64,000 nt of DNA from Chloroflexi bacterium TSY (GTDB taxonomy: Bacteria; Chloroflexota; Anaerolineae; Caldilineales; Caldilineaceae). The notes below the pieces were generated by a model. It saw only the letters and a program-made list of their open reading frames with translations. It did not search any database and was not told the DNA's origin. The DNA lies in NCBI GenBank assembly GCA_019217005.1, contig JAHBNG010000040.1, positions 44,584 through 108,583 on the forward strand. The letters are read 5' to 3'. Position 1 is the first letter of the stretch. The number at the start of each line of letters is the position of its first letter. Of this stretch, positions 27,446 through 37,891 are shown one piece after another. Position numbers and translations under genes: made by a program.

Positions 27446-29607
27446 TTACTGTTCATATGTTGGAAGAACACCAGGACGTATCTGATCAATTTGCTCATCA
27501 GGTGCAATCCAAACCTGCTCTGCCATCACATTTTCCCACGTCCATTGATACATGAATACTGGCATTCCGGCTGGAACATTGTTGAAGCGTTTGGCTGCAG
27601 CCAAACCGTATCGTCCAACGATCACACCAATATTATAAAGATTCTCTGTGTAGATACGATTATATTCAGCCATCAATTCTTTGCGTACTTCTGTATCTGG
27701 CTCGGCGCAGAAGGTGGTGACAATGTCGATCAGCTCTTCCTCAAAGGGCTGGAAGTTGCGAGGTTCGGCGCCTTCGCGATGGATGGAGAACTCTTTGGTG
27801 ACCGCTGCCAGATCTGTACACTTGGTAAATGGCACGGCATGAGCTTGGCCACCCCGGAAAACATTCATATCCCAATCGCCAGACTCGGTCTGTTCACGAC
27901 GAGCAGCACTATTTAATGGTCGAGCATTCACCTTGATACCAACCTCAGCTAGCAAGGTCACTGTTGCATCACCAATCGTCTGAGTTTCTTCCGCATCCTC
28001 GCTTGTAGAGAGACCCAGCACAACGTTCTCACCAGCAACTGGTCCGTCAGTCCAGTTCACAATACCATCACCATCGGTGTCTTCCAATCCAATTTCAGCC
28101 AGGAGTGCACGTGCGGCGTCTGGATTATTGTCATAGTAAGCAACTGTGCTGCGATCAAAATAGGATGATCCGGGATAGAGACCACCCGCCCAGCCGCGGA
28201 GGAATGGTCCACGGAGGATCGACTGAGCAATGCCTTCTCGATCCAATGCAAAGCTAACAGCCTTACGGAACCGTGTGTCGCGCATCAGCTGACGTACGGC
28301 AGCATCACGATCGTCCTTAACACCTAAGCTATCGGACAGGTTGAAGTTAATGCCAAAGCCAAGCGTCTCTGGACCCCACTCTACATAGAAGTGTGCGTCA
28401 TCTTCTTCTGCTCGCTTGAGTGTTTCGATAAAGGTACTGGGGTTTTCAAGATTGGAGTGATCACCAGAGCCGGCTAACGTGTTCAGCGTACGGCCAACAC
28501 CAGATGGTCCTTTCTCGAAAACCACTTCATCCATATAAGGAAGCTGTTTTCCTGTTTCATCAACGGCCCAATAGTAGGGATTGCGGCGCAGAATCATCAA
28601 CTCATCCGTGATGTATTCGACCGGCACAAACATACCCAGCACAATCGGAATTTGATCGGGCGGCATGGAGGCTTCGAAATCGACATAATCCATGTCCTCG
28701 TTATATTTGGGATGGAGCGGCTTCAAATAATGGGCGGGTGAAATATGAAAATCGCTTTCATCCATCTGGAAGAGAGACTGGACAGGCTTTTCAACCGGGA
28801 AGATAAACTTAAATGTGAAATCATCGATTACTTCTAACTGAGTCATCTCACCATCAAATTCCCAGGCACTGGCACCCTTGGGCGATTGAATATTGGGATC
28901 GATAATCATATCTTCCCAGGTAAAAAGAACATCCTCTGTGGTAAAGGGATGACCATCAGACCATTTTGCGCCTTCAATCAGGTGCATGGTCAATTCCTTC
29001 CCATCCTCGCTCCATTCCCAGCTTTTGGCTAGATAAGGCAGCGGTTCCAGCGCATCACTCCGCCGGTAGATGGGTCCTGATTTTAGCAACGAAGCGAAGA
29101 TAGCTGATTCGATCCCAAACCAACCTGCGCTTTGACCTGCACCCCGGTTGAATCCTTCTGTTGGACAAGCAGAAAAATCGCGCCAAACACCACCATAATC
29201 ACCGAGTCCATTTGACATCCCAGAGGTCAGGATGACACGTGGCTCAGCGGGCAGTCGTTCTTCAACAGACGGCAGGTCGCCGGCCGCTACCAATTCAGCG
29301 ACCCAATCCGGCTCCGAATAGGAATCGAGTGCCTTGTAGGTCACGATCTGATCAAGTGATAATTTTTCGACTTCGCGCGCACCAAAGCTCTCCTGGCCTT
29401 CTGGGAATTCGGCTGGCGATGTATCAACTGCCATGGCCTCTGAATCGCCAGAATCGGATGCGGTTTCAGTGTCGTTGGATCCATCACCCGCGGACTCTTC
29501 CTGCGCCGGGCTGCATCGTCGGCCGCTGGCTCTGGGCCGCCACCACAAGAAGAGATTATGAATAGAACCAACACAAGTAGTAGATTTAAGAGATATCTTG
29601 GTTTCAT
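27446..29607 (-). CDS. oppA: Oligopeptide ABC transporter substrate-binding lipoprotein
   Basis: About 720 aa. The start at 29607 has a strong SD (GGAGGAAGG) and gives a lipoprotein signal, MKPRYLLNLLLVLVLFIISS then C. A one-base loss in the GGG run at 29508-29510 (CCC in sense) puts the next ~690 residues in another frame, so a base must be restored after about residue 33. The main body is an SBP_bac_5 (family 5) binding protein: KSWEWSEDGKELTMHL, GAKWSDGHPFTTEDVLFTW and RKAVSFALDREGIAQ are typical. It captures peptides outside the membrane for OppBCDF. The frameshift is in a homopolymer and may be an error. IS110 copy 2 lies just downstream. Confidence 0.85.
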
Positions 29608-29726
29608 CCTTCCTCCGTAAAGTAATTAGGGAAAACAATCAAAACGAATGATTGGTCGTCATTCGCCGGGGTACGTAGTTGTTGGTAGTCGGTAGATGAC
29701 AAACCGATGTTCTTGGGCGTTGGTGA

Positions 29727-30863
29727 TTATTCGTGTAACCAACATGCTGACCAATGACCAGTTGCATATTCTTTGAATTCAGGCTCTTGTTGTGTACAAA
29801 TAGGCTTTGTGTGTGGACAGCGCGATGCAAACGCACATCCTTGAATCTCTTCGGTTGGGCTCGGCACCATGCCCTCAATGGGCACAAGATTCTTTGTATC
29901 TTTTCGACCAAGCACCGGAACCGAATTTAACAACCCGATGGTATAGGGATGTAAGGGGGCATGAAAAACCTCTCGAACGTTGCTATATTCAACGACTTTG
30001 CCCAAATACATCACGGCAACATGATCGGCCATTTGAGAAACAACACCCAAATTATGTGTAATCATCATAATGGCAGAGCCAAAGTCATGTTGTAACTCGC
30101 GCATCAAGTCCAGAATTTGGGCCTGCACCGTAACATCGAGCGCCGTGGTTGGCTCATCTGCAATTAAAATCGAGGGATTGCAAGAGAGTGCAAGGGCAAT
30201 CATGACACGTTGCCTCATACCACCGCTCAATTGATGTGGGTATTGGTGCAGACGTTGTGATGGGTCACTGATGTGAACTTTTTCGAGCATTTCGCGTGCC
30301 CGATCCAATGCTGCTTTCCGACCTACTTTCTGATGGAGCTCAACTGCTTCGGCGATCTGTTTTCCAACCGTTGTCAGCGGGTTGAGCGACGTCATGGGTT
30401 CTTGAAAAATCATCGCGACTTCGCCACCACGAATTGCGCGAATCTCTGCCCCACGCGGATCGAGCTTGACGATATCCACAATCTCATCTGTCGTCCGTCG
30501 ACGCAGCAAAATTTCCCCATCGACAATCTTGCCTGGAGGTGATTGAACAAGCCGCATTACGGATCGTGCGGTGACGCTCTTCCCACAGCCACTTTCACCG
30601 ACTATCCCTAATGTGGAACCCGGCGATAGACTGAGATTGACACCTTTGACAGCTTGTACTGTGCCACGTTCCAAAAAGAAGTAGGTTTTTAGATTCTTGA
30701 TCTCAAGAATAGATTCATCCACATGTGACATATGGTCATTTGTGGGAGAATGTGATTTCGTTGTCGAATCAATTTCGGGAATAGCAACCGAATTCATTCG
30801 TTCTGGTATCCGAATGTGAACTTTATGAAGTGATATTCTAGGTTGTGTCGTCGGGGTTTTCAT
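29727..30863 (-). CDS. oppD: Oligopeptide ABC transporter ATP-binding protein OppD-type
   Basis: A 378-aa ABC ATPase. Walker A GESGCGKSV, signature LSGGMRQRVMIALAL, Walker B ILIADEPTTALD, H-loop ITHN, and the Cys-containing oligo_HPY tail (GCAFASRCPHTKPIC). The first 44 residues are not family-like; an internal ATG at 30731 (MSHVDESILEIKNLK) would give a typical 334-aa protein. It is the first gene of the opp operon (oppD-oppA-oppB-oppC-cytochrome-oppF), 119 bp upstream of oppA. Confidence 0.9.
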   Translation of the reverse strand: MKTPTTQPRISLHKVHIRIPERMNSVAIPEIDSTTKSHSPTNDHMSHVDESILEIKNLKTYFFLERGTVQAVKGVNLSLSPGSTLGIVGESGCGKSVTARSVMRLVQSPPGKIVDGEILLRRRTTDEIVDIVKLDPRGAEIRAIRGGEVAMIFQEPMTSLNPLTTVGKQIAEAVELHQKVGRKAALDRAREMLEKVHISDPSQRLHQYPHQLSGGMRQRVMIALALSCNPSILIADEPTTALDVTVQAQILDLMRELQHDFGSAIMMITHNLGVVSQMADHVAVMYLGKVVEYSNVREVFHAPLHPYTIGLLNSVPVLGRKDTKNLVPIEGMVPSPTEEIQGCAFASRCPHTKPICTQQEPEFKEYATGHWSACWLHE

Positions 30864-31553
30864 AGTGAACCATGAGTCGGAAAGATTGTCAAATACGATT
30901 GACTTACATCGTAGAGATGTCTGTTGTAAACTAGGGAGTTGCTGGCCACTACCTAGACCTGTACAACTGCAAAATAGATGTTGGCCATAACAGAAATGTA
31001 AAAGGATAATTCTGATGTTTTATTTTAATTTTCATTCATTCCTGTCGTAATTGTAAGGTGATTGAAAGACAAATGTCCATTTTGCTGGTTTATACTAGTG
31101 TTCAGTTCGCTACTTCTATACACTCAGTAACGCAGCCGTAGATGTATTTAATCACCCCTCTGTTAAATAGAAGGATACTTGATTTTGCTTTGTGTGTATT
31201 AAGTTATTAGAAAAATTGTATTTCGTGACACGCACAGAATAAGTAAGCGTGCAAAAACAAGTTGTAGGTTTGTAGAACAGGCACCCTTGCCTGTTACGGC
31301 GCAGACAGAGAGACGGCATTACAAATAAATCTTGCTGCGATTCGCCAACTTATTTTTGAACGATTACTAAGTTGCCATCAGCAATGCCAACAACATGATA
31401 GAGAATTGAAAGATCCAGATCGTATTGTCTTACTATATACTGTGCAAAGCAATTAAATCGATTTGATCCAACAGGATTGTTCCAAGAGTTTAGAAGGATA
31501 AATCCTGACAATATTTGTTTAAAATCTTGGTTACTTTTTGGTATCTATAAATT
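30864..31553. other. 690-bp region without a convincing gene
   Basis: AT-rich. It should contain the promoters of the leftward opp operon and the rightward PqqD-like gene. A frame with no start codon (about 31269-31457, including FERLLSCHQQCQQHDREL) looks like the tail of a lost gene. A small hairpin AACAGGCA-CCCT-TGCCTGTT is at about 31277-31298. I searched for a lasso-type precursor peptide and found none with a credible start and leader. Confidence 0.5.
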
Positions 31554-31871
31554 ATGGAAACAACTTTATCAGAAAGCCCTTTATCTCATAACTCGATTTT
31601 TACGATCTCTGCAAGTGTTGTCGCTTCTGAACTTGACGGTGAAGTCATTCTTTTGGATGTACAATCAGGTAACTATTATGGTCTCAAGAATGTTGGTGTA
31701 TTCGTTTGGCAGATGCTAAAAAATGATGCCTCATTTGATGAAATGAGTGACGCAATTGTTGCCGAATATATGGTAAGTCAGGAGCGGTGTCGAGCAGATC
31801 TGACAGAATTACTAGAGGATATGTTGCAGCGTGGCATAATTGCCCAATCGCATGATTTGGCGCCTGCCTAA
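31554..31871 (+). CDS. PqqD-like protein (RiPP recognition element)
   Basis: A 105-aa PqqD-fold protein. The VVASELDGEVILLDVQSGNY segment and the following VFVWQML are characteristic of PqqD-family proteins, including lasso-peptide 'B1' proteins that bind the leader of a precursor peptide. It is followed 55 bp later by a lasso-cyclase-like asparagine synthetase on the same strand, the usual context for a RiPP leader-binding protein. No SD is obvious. Function is inferred from family and context. Confidence 0.75.
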   Translation: METTLSESPLSHNSIFTISASVVASELDGEVILLDVQSGNYYGLKNVGVFVWQMLKNDASFDEMSDAIVAEYMVSQERCRADLTELLEDMLQRGIIAQSHDLAPA

Positions 31872-31926
31872 GCATCGCTTTGTCATGATGTATTCCTTAC
31901 TGATTCAGAAAAGGGCTTAATGAACT

Positions 31927-33596
31927 GTGAGTGGCATAGTTGGATTCGTCTCATTCGATGGGCAGGCAACTGATCGTCAGATGATCGAACGGATGAGTTC
32001 TGTTCTTGCACATCGCGGTCCGGATGATCGTCAAGTTTGGACAGATCGTTCTATCGGTCTTGGTCACTGTATGCTACGAACAACGCCCGAATCTGTGCGA
32101 GAAGTACAGCCGCTCGTAGATCGTCGAACGCAAACTGTAATAACAGCCGATGCAAGAATTGACAATCGAAAAGAGCTATTCTCTACTCTCAAAATTGCCT
32201 CAGATCAAGGGGCGGTGATGAGTGATAGCGAGCTCATTTTAGCAACGTATCATAAGTGGGGAGAACGTTGCCCTGAAAAACTCCTGGGCGTTTTCGCATT
32301 CGCGATTTGGGATTTTCGTCAAAATAAACTCTTTTGTGTGCGTGATCATTTGGGCATCAAGCCGTTCTATTATTATTATTATCATCCAAGCCGATTTTTT
32401 GCTTTTGGTTCCGAAATTAAGGCGCTTTTATCTATACCAGAGATCCCTCGACGGCTGAATGAAGTGATGGTTGGCAATTACTTGGCGGCCATGTTGGAAG
32501 ATACTGAGCACACGTTTTATCAAGATATATTACGGTTGCCGCCTGCACACACACTTTGCATAAAGAATCACAACATTCAAATAGAGCATTATTGGCTTCT
32601 AGAACCCAAATCGTTACCGAGTGATTACACAGATAGTGACTATTCAGAAGCATTTCAGGAACTTTTTTCCGAAGCCGTCCGCTGTCGATTGCGTTCAACA
32701 TATCCAATCGGTTCGTCCCTGAGTGGAGGTCTAGACTCATCATCTGTTGTGTGTATTGCGCGCAACGAGCTTGAAAAAGAGTCGCGGCAACCACTGCATA
32801 CATTTTCGTATGTTTATGACGATCTTCCTCAATGTGACGAACGTCAATATATTCAGTCTGTCTTAGATCAGGGTCAGATGGTTCCACATTTGATGCAGGG
32901 AACTCAAGCGGGGCCATTGGTTGATTCGGAACAAATCCTGAAGCAATTTGATGAAGCAGTCATTGGTCCAAATCTTTATCTGTTCTGGAATCTCCATAAG
33001 GCTGCACAAAATACAGGGGTGCGAATCTTACTTGACGGATTTGATGGAGATACAATTGTATCGCATGGGCTCTATTATTTATCAGAATTAGCATATAAGA
33101 GAGAGTGGACAGAGTTCACCCATGAAGCGACGCTTTTGGCTCAAAACCTGGACATGACACCTTTGTCAATTTTTTATGGCTATGGTGCGAGACCTTTATG
33201 GAATTTAATTCGTAGTGGTCGACCGATTGCCTTTGCGCACGATGCGCAGAAGATTTCACGGCATTTTGACATTACTCAGGCAGCATTGTGGAAGCAGGTA
33301 GGGATCAAACCATTACTGCCATATAATTTTCAAAAGGCTTGGCGTCAGTTGCGCAAACAAAAGCCATTGAAACAGCAGATGGAGCTGCCAATTCATCACC
33401 AATTTGCGCGGCGAATTCAATTTGATGAACGAATGGCTGCAAGACGTAAGTCAGAGCCAGTACCACATACTTTGGATGAACAGCATCTGATTAGCCTGAA
33501 GACAGGTGAATTAGCCTATATTCTCGAATTTTGTGATAAAACAGCCGCCGCATTTTCGCTTGAGGCTAGACATCCTTTTATGGACAAACGATTGGT
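31927..33596 (+). pseudogene. Asparagine synthetase-like lasso cyclase, truncated by IS
   Basis: Start GTG at 31927. N-terminal glutaminase-like domain beginning MSGIVGF, where the catalytic Cys2 of true AsnB is Ser, as in lasso-peptide cyclases. Then comes a synthetase domain with the ATP PP-motif SGGLDSSSV (about residue 268). The coding sequence runs into the insertion sequence at 33597, right after HPFMDKRLV, and stops in it, so the frame ends at 33612. About 50-80 C-terminal residues are missing compared with usual family length. It probably activated a carboxylate of a peptide substrate by adenylation. No protease (B2) or transporter gene remains. Confidence 0.78.
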
Positions 33597-35093
33597 CTTT
33601 ACTTTCTGGTAAAGGCTTGAGTGACAAAGGGCAAACCGAAAGGGGCGGAAAAAAGAATCCACCCTGAAAAAACGGGATAAAATGTAAAAATAGTGCTCGG
33701 CTAGTTTAAGCAGCGGCATTGAGGCGGCGATGAGCGAGAACGCCTTTAGGGAAATGGTGTGAAACCGAGGCCTTTTTCCGAAAGTCAGGGTCGAGTTGGT
33801 CAGGAGTTGGAAAAAGAGCACTCGAGAGAACACGGCGCAGCCTGCCGGGAGTGGATTGAGGCTCTCGATCCCAGTAGCCAGTCGGTATGGGAGGAAGAGA
33901 AGCGGCTAAATGGGAAAGAAGATTGCCAGCAAGCAGCCCCAGTTCAGGTAAGCGGAAACAAGCCTCATCGGCATGAACAAATTGACGATGTAAGCCAATC
34001 ATCTGCTTGGAAGCCAAGGGGGGATGTTCAACAGGCCAGCGTTCCAGGTAGACAAGATAAATGGTTTCAGGCTGCAAAGTCATAACGGTCGCCAAAACCA
34101 AAGGTGTGTTGTAGGCCGGATCCTGAATGACGTAAATCGAGTAGGTACGGTTGGCTGTATCCACCTTGGTTGTTCTGGGGACGAGATTGTGCCATGCTTG
34201 ATAGCAAATCAGGCGACCACTATAGAGAAAGCGACCAGACGAGTCCGGAGTTGTAGCCTCGAGTCGCTTTCCCTTATAGCTGCGAGAGAGCGGTCGCACA
34301 ATATCACCATATTCAGGTGGTCTGCCTTTTTCTTTGCGTTTGGGGAACTCATTGCGGCGCACTGTGCAGTTAATGGCTTCCCGCAGGACAAATCGGTCTA
34401 TGCCGCTTTCTAGCATTTCTCTGATTGTAAACCCGGCATCGACCACCGCCACTTCGTCTGACTCCAGTGATTTCTTCGTCTCTGTCAGCAGCTTTTTCCG
34501 AAACTCACTTTCCTTTGTTCCAACCGTGCATCTCATGATTGCCTTGAGCAGTGGCACTCGCTTCCCGCCTATCTCCCCCGAGCTTATCATCACTCCAAAG
34601 ATGAGCGCGGGCAATGCCCGACGAACCGTTGAGTTATAGAGTCGGTTCACTTTCCTTGCAGCTTCGGTCGCCAGAACCCTGTGATATCTATGCTTTTCAC
34701 TCGGTACCCTTCTAACTTTTTTGCCTCCCATTCCCTTTCCACTTCTTCTTGCCACGACCCCAGCAGACTTGTGATATCCCATGATCCATATCGAAAGCTC
34801 CACCAGCTTCGCCGGAGCTCCTCATCTTCAAACCCGCTTTCTTTCAATGCGCTATGGATTGCTCCTCGACTTTTCAGAAACGACCCATTCAGCATTGCCC
34901 ACATCAGACGCATTACATTTACGTTTGTTCCCATCGGCGTTACTTGCAATACATTCATCAGTACTGCTATAGTTATTTCTGGCGCGGTTAGCATTCCTTC
35001 CTCCTTTTTGGGTTCTCTACCTTTAGGATGAACTGCTAACCGCTTTTTGTCACATTTCTCACCTCATCTCTTTTCTTTTACCAGAAAGTAAAG
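33597..35093 (-). mobile_element. DDE insertion sequence, copy A
   Basis: A 1497-bp element with inverted ends CTTTACTTTCTGGTAAA and its complement, about 75% alike to the element at 58041-59514 by gene content. The flanks are TTGGT on the left and TTCCA on the right, so there is no target duplication, and the two flanking genes are unrelated fragments. The sequences at its two sides were probably brought together by recombination between IS copies or an adjacent deletion. Confidence 0.85.
33706..34994 (-). pseudogene. DDE transposase, one frameshift (copy A)
   Basis: Two overlapping frames (start at 34994; second frame to 33706) rejoin into about 429 aa if one G is restored in the CC run at 34654-34655 (GG in sense). 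Copy B keeps GGG at this point and reads straight through, which proves the loss. Candidate catalytic residues are D in KSIDITGFWRP and D in VAVVDAGFTIREM. RPPEYGDIVRPLSR follows. The protein resembles transposases frequent in Chloroflexota; I cannot assign an IS family with certainty. Confidence 0.8.
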
Positions 35094-35776
35094 TTCCAGC
35101 AAACACAGAATTAGTAATAAATAGTATTCAACCATCTAATATTGTGGCGGATCTGAATGAGCAACGGGAACTCATCTGGCAGATCGGCTCATTGGATGCC
35201 ACTGACGGAGGCCATGTCACCTACCAGGTGCGTCGAGTGACACCAACACCTATTTCGTCTGTTCCTGGTCCTTTGGCAATTCATATTGATGGTCCTACTG
35301 AGGGTAGTGTTGGGCAACAACTTGACTATACGCTCTCGGTTACCAATCAGGTACCGATCCAACTCGATAATTTAACGATTGATGCTGCCGTTCCTGAGGG
35401 TGCTGTCTATGTAGATAGCAACGACGGCGTTCTGGATCAGGGGCGAGTCTATTGGATGATTGACTCACTTGCGGGCGATACAAGCGTATCTGTTCAGCTT
35501 ACATTGCGCGCCGACCAAACAATTGTTCTATATGATTACCATGTAGAAGCTGCTCCCTTTTCGGGTTCTGGTCCTGGTCCGCAAGGGAAAGGTAAGAAAG
35601 TACACGTCACACAGATCGATAATTTGCCTCCGCCCCAAATGGGAGACAGAGTTGTGATTATGAATGATCATGCCGCTATTTTTTGGGAGCTAAATAGTGC
35701 ACGCATGTCGCAAGACGCAAATGTTGTATGGAATCCATCCCTGAATCGAATCTATCTACCTTTGACGAGGAGATAG
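35094..35776 (+). pseudogene. DUF11-type surface protein, 5' truncated
   Basis: The frame is open from the IS edge (PANTELVINSIQPSNIVADL), so the N-terminal part has been lost. The first in-frame start (GTG 35144) leaves 210 aa. It contains one and a half DUF11/Ig-like domains (IHIDGPTEGSVGQQLDYTLS, AAVPEGAVYVDSNDG) and ends NPSLNRIYLPLTRR. The C-terminus resembles that of the Kelch protein 2 kb downstream. Probably an extracellular adhesive or structural protein in its complete form. Confidence 0.72.
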
Positions 35777-35860
35777 ATAAGGAATGAGGATTTCAATCAC
35801 TCATCGATGTCATTCTTGGTTGAAACGAAGGCGTCTCTTGAGCGGAGCCGAAGGAATTGA

Positions 35861-37828
35861 TTGATGAGTTATCTAACCATGAAGTTTCAGGCTAGATTTA
35901 TCCTTACTCGAGTTGTCTTCAAATTTGTCCCGATTATTATTTCTATAACAGCTATCATGTGGCTAATCGTGCTCGACGATCAGCTACGGGGTGAACGTGA
36001 GTCACTTTATGCTGCGTCCAAACTGGTTGATATTGAGGGATGGTCCACAACAGCTGCTTTGCCCAAGACCGTTGCCAGTCGAAATGCCGTAGTCATTGGT
36101 GACCAAATTTTCTTAATTGGTGGACGAGACACAGATGGTCAACCGATTAATCATGTGTATCGTGCGAAGATCGCCACAGATGGATCAATCTTTGCTTGGC
36201 AAGAAACCACGCCGCTACCTGATCGTTGATATCTCCACGCGGTGACACACGCAGACAAAGATCTATTTGTCGTGGGAGGGTGGGATGGTGATGACGTTCG
36301 ATCTGAAATTTGGCAGTCATCCGTGCAGCAAGATGGAAATCTAGGTCAATGGCGCCATATAGGCACTTACCCAATCAAAATCGATCTGCACGTTGCCGCA
36401 GTTGTCAACAATCATCTTTATGTGTTTGGTGGATTTGACGGGGCCGCTAATGGTACGCACAAAAATGTGCGCAATGTCTATTATGCGCCCATTTTGCCAG
36501 ATAAAACTCTAGGCGGCTGGAGTGCTGCGCCAGCTTTGCCTCTTGCGGTACGCCGTCATGCAATTGCTGTCCATAACGATACTGTCTATATCTCGGGAGG
36601 GTATCTTGATAACAAAGCTGGCTCGTCATCTATCTTTTGGGCTAAGATCAATAAGGATGGGCAGATGTCCGCTTGGCAATCTGGAATGCCTTTGCCGAAA
36701 GCGATTTACTATCATGCTTCAGTCGTACATGACGATCGATTATTGATTCTTGGTGGACAAATTGAACCTGGTGTTTATATTGCGGACGTTCAGTCCACCG
36801 GTCTAAACCCTGAAGGGGGACTCTCTACTTGGCGTTTCGAGGCCGCCTTACCAAAACCGCTCTATCGTTTTGCTGCAGTGAACATAAATCGTTATGGATC
36901 AGATTATGTCATTGTCCTAGGTGGATTAAGCAACCAGATTGTCCAATCTTCCGTCTATCATTCTACGTTACCCAATACACCAACTCCGACACCTTCTCCA
37001 ACTCCAACTTTTACACCTTCTCCAACTCCTAAGCTGAATCTTTCACTCAGTCATAAACCAGAGGCTTGGATTGCTCCTGGCGAAAAGGTGACCTATGTGA
37101 TCAACTATGCAACCGAAGACGAAGAATTCCGCAGAGTGAAAATTCGTGGAGAAATTCCAGAAGGAGTTGAACTAATCCCCGAAAGCATCTCCTCGTCTCC
37201 CTCCCATCCTTTTGACTACACCGGGATTTCAGCAGGTGAAACGGTTACGTGGGATTTGGGCGACTTACCGCCACATTTTAGTGGCCATCTTAGTTATGAG
37301 GTGAAGCGCCCAACCATTCTCTCTACGCAACTTGATTCGGTGCTGGAAATTCGTGCTCGTGGACCTTCCGCAGTTCCGATCAATTCACCGATTCAATATA
37401 CATTAACAATTACAAACAACAGCATTATTTCATTTTCCGAGCTATTCGTGAGGAGTCGGGTGCCGTCTGGGGCTCGCTACATTTCCGGCGGTGAAGGTCT
37501 CTCCATGGATCATGATGTTTATTGGACCATTGCTCATATTCATCCGAAACAGACACATGATCTGACGTTTACGGTAACAGCAAACCGTAGTGTTATCTTA
37601 AGTGATTATTCCATGCATGTACTGAGTGGAAGACCAACGCTAAAAGGTCGTTCTATTGTGATTACCTATGTTGGAAATACAAGGCTCTTAACTAGAGGAG
37701 ATGGCTTTTCGGTGATCAATCCTGGCACTGTTGCAACATGGTTAGGCGATCAGAAAATGGAGATTCGTCGGAGTAATGTAGTGAGCAATCCGTCCTTCGA
37801 GGTGATGTTGCCCCTGATGCTCCGGTGA
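35861..37828 (+). pseudogene. Kelch-repeat/DUF11 surface protein with in-frame TGA
   Basis: Two pieces in the same frame (35861-36229 and 36242-37828) are separated by a TGA at 36227-36229 inside a Kelch repeat (LPDR-stop-YLHAV). Together they form about 655 residues. The N-terminus has a transmembrane/signal helix (FVPIIISITAIMWLIVL). About five Kelch motifs follow (FLIGGRD, FVVGGWDG, YVFGGFDG, YISGGYLD, LILGGQ), then a short TPTPSPTPT linker, two DUF11-like domains, and the end NPSFEVMLPLMLR. A CGA-to-TGA or similar nonsense change is the simplest explanation. A GTG at 36242 could restart translation but lacks a signal peptide. Confidence 0.78.
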
Positions 37829-37891
37829 GTAAGACGCGTCCCAAATTTGAGTGATCATAATCACACACTGTGAAACTTTTAAAACACGCTC

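Noticed and set aside
30901..31553. A lasso precursor peptide upstream of the PqqD-like gene
   Set aside because: Only very short frames (for example 22 aa at 31074) or a start-less frame are present; none has a leader/core pattern.
36227..36229. The Kelch-gene TGA as selenocysteine
   Set aside because: The equivalent position in neighbouring Kelch repeats is not Cys, the protein is not redox-related, and no SECIS-like hairpin with suitable spacing was apparent.
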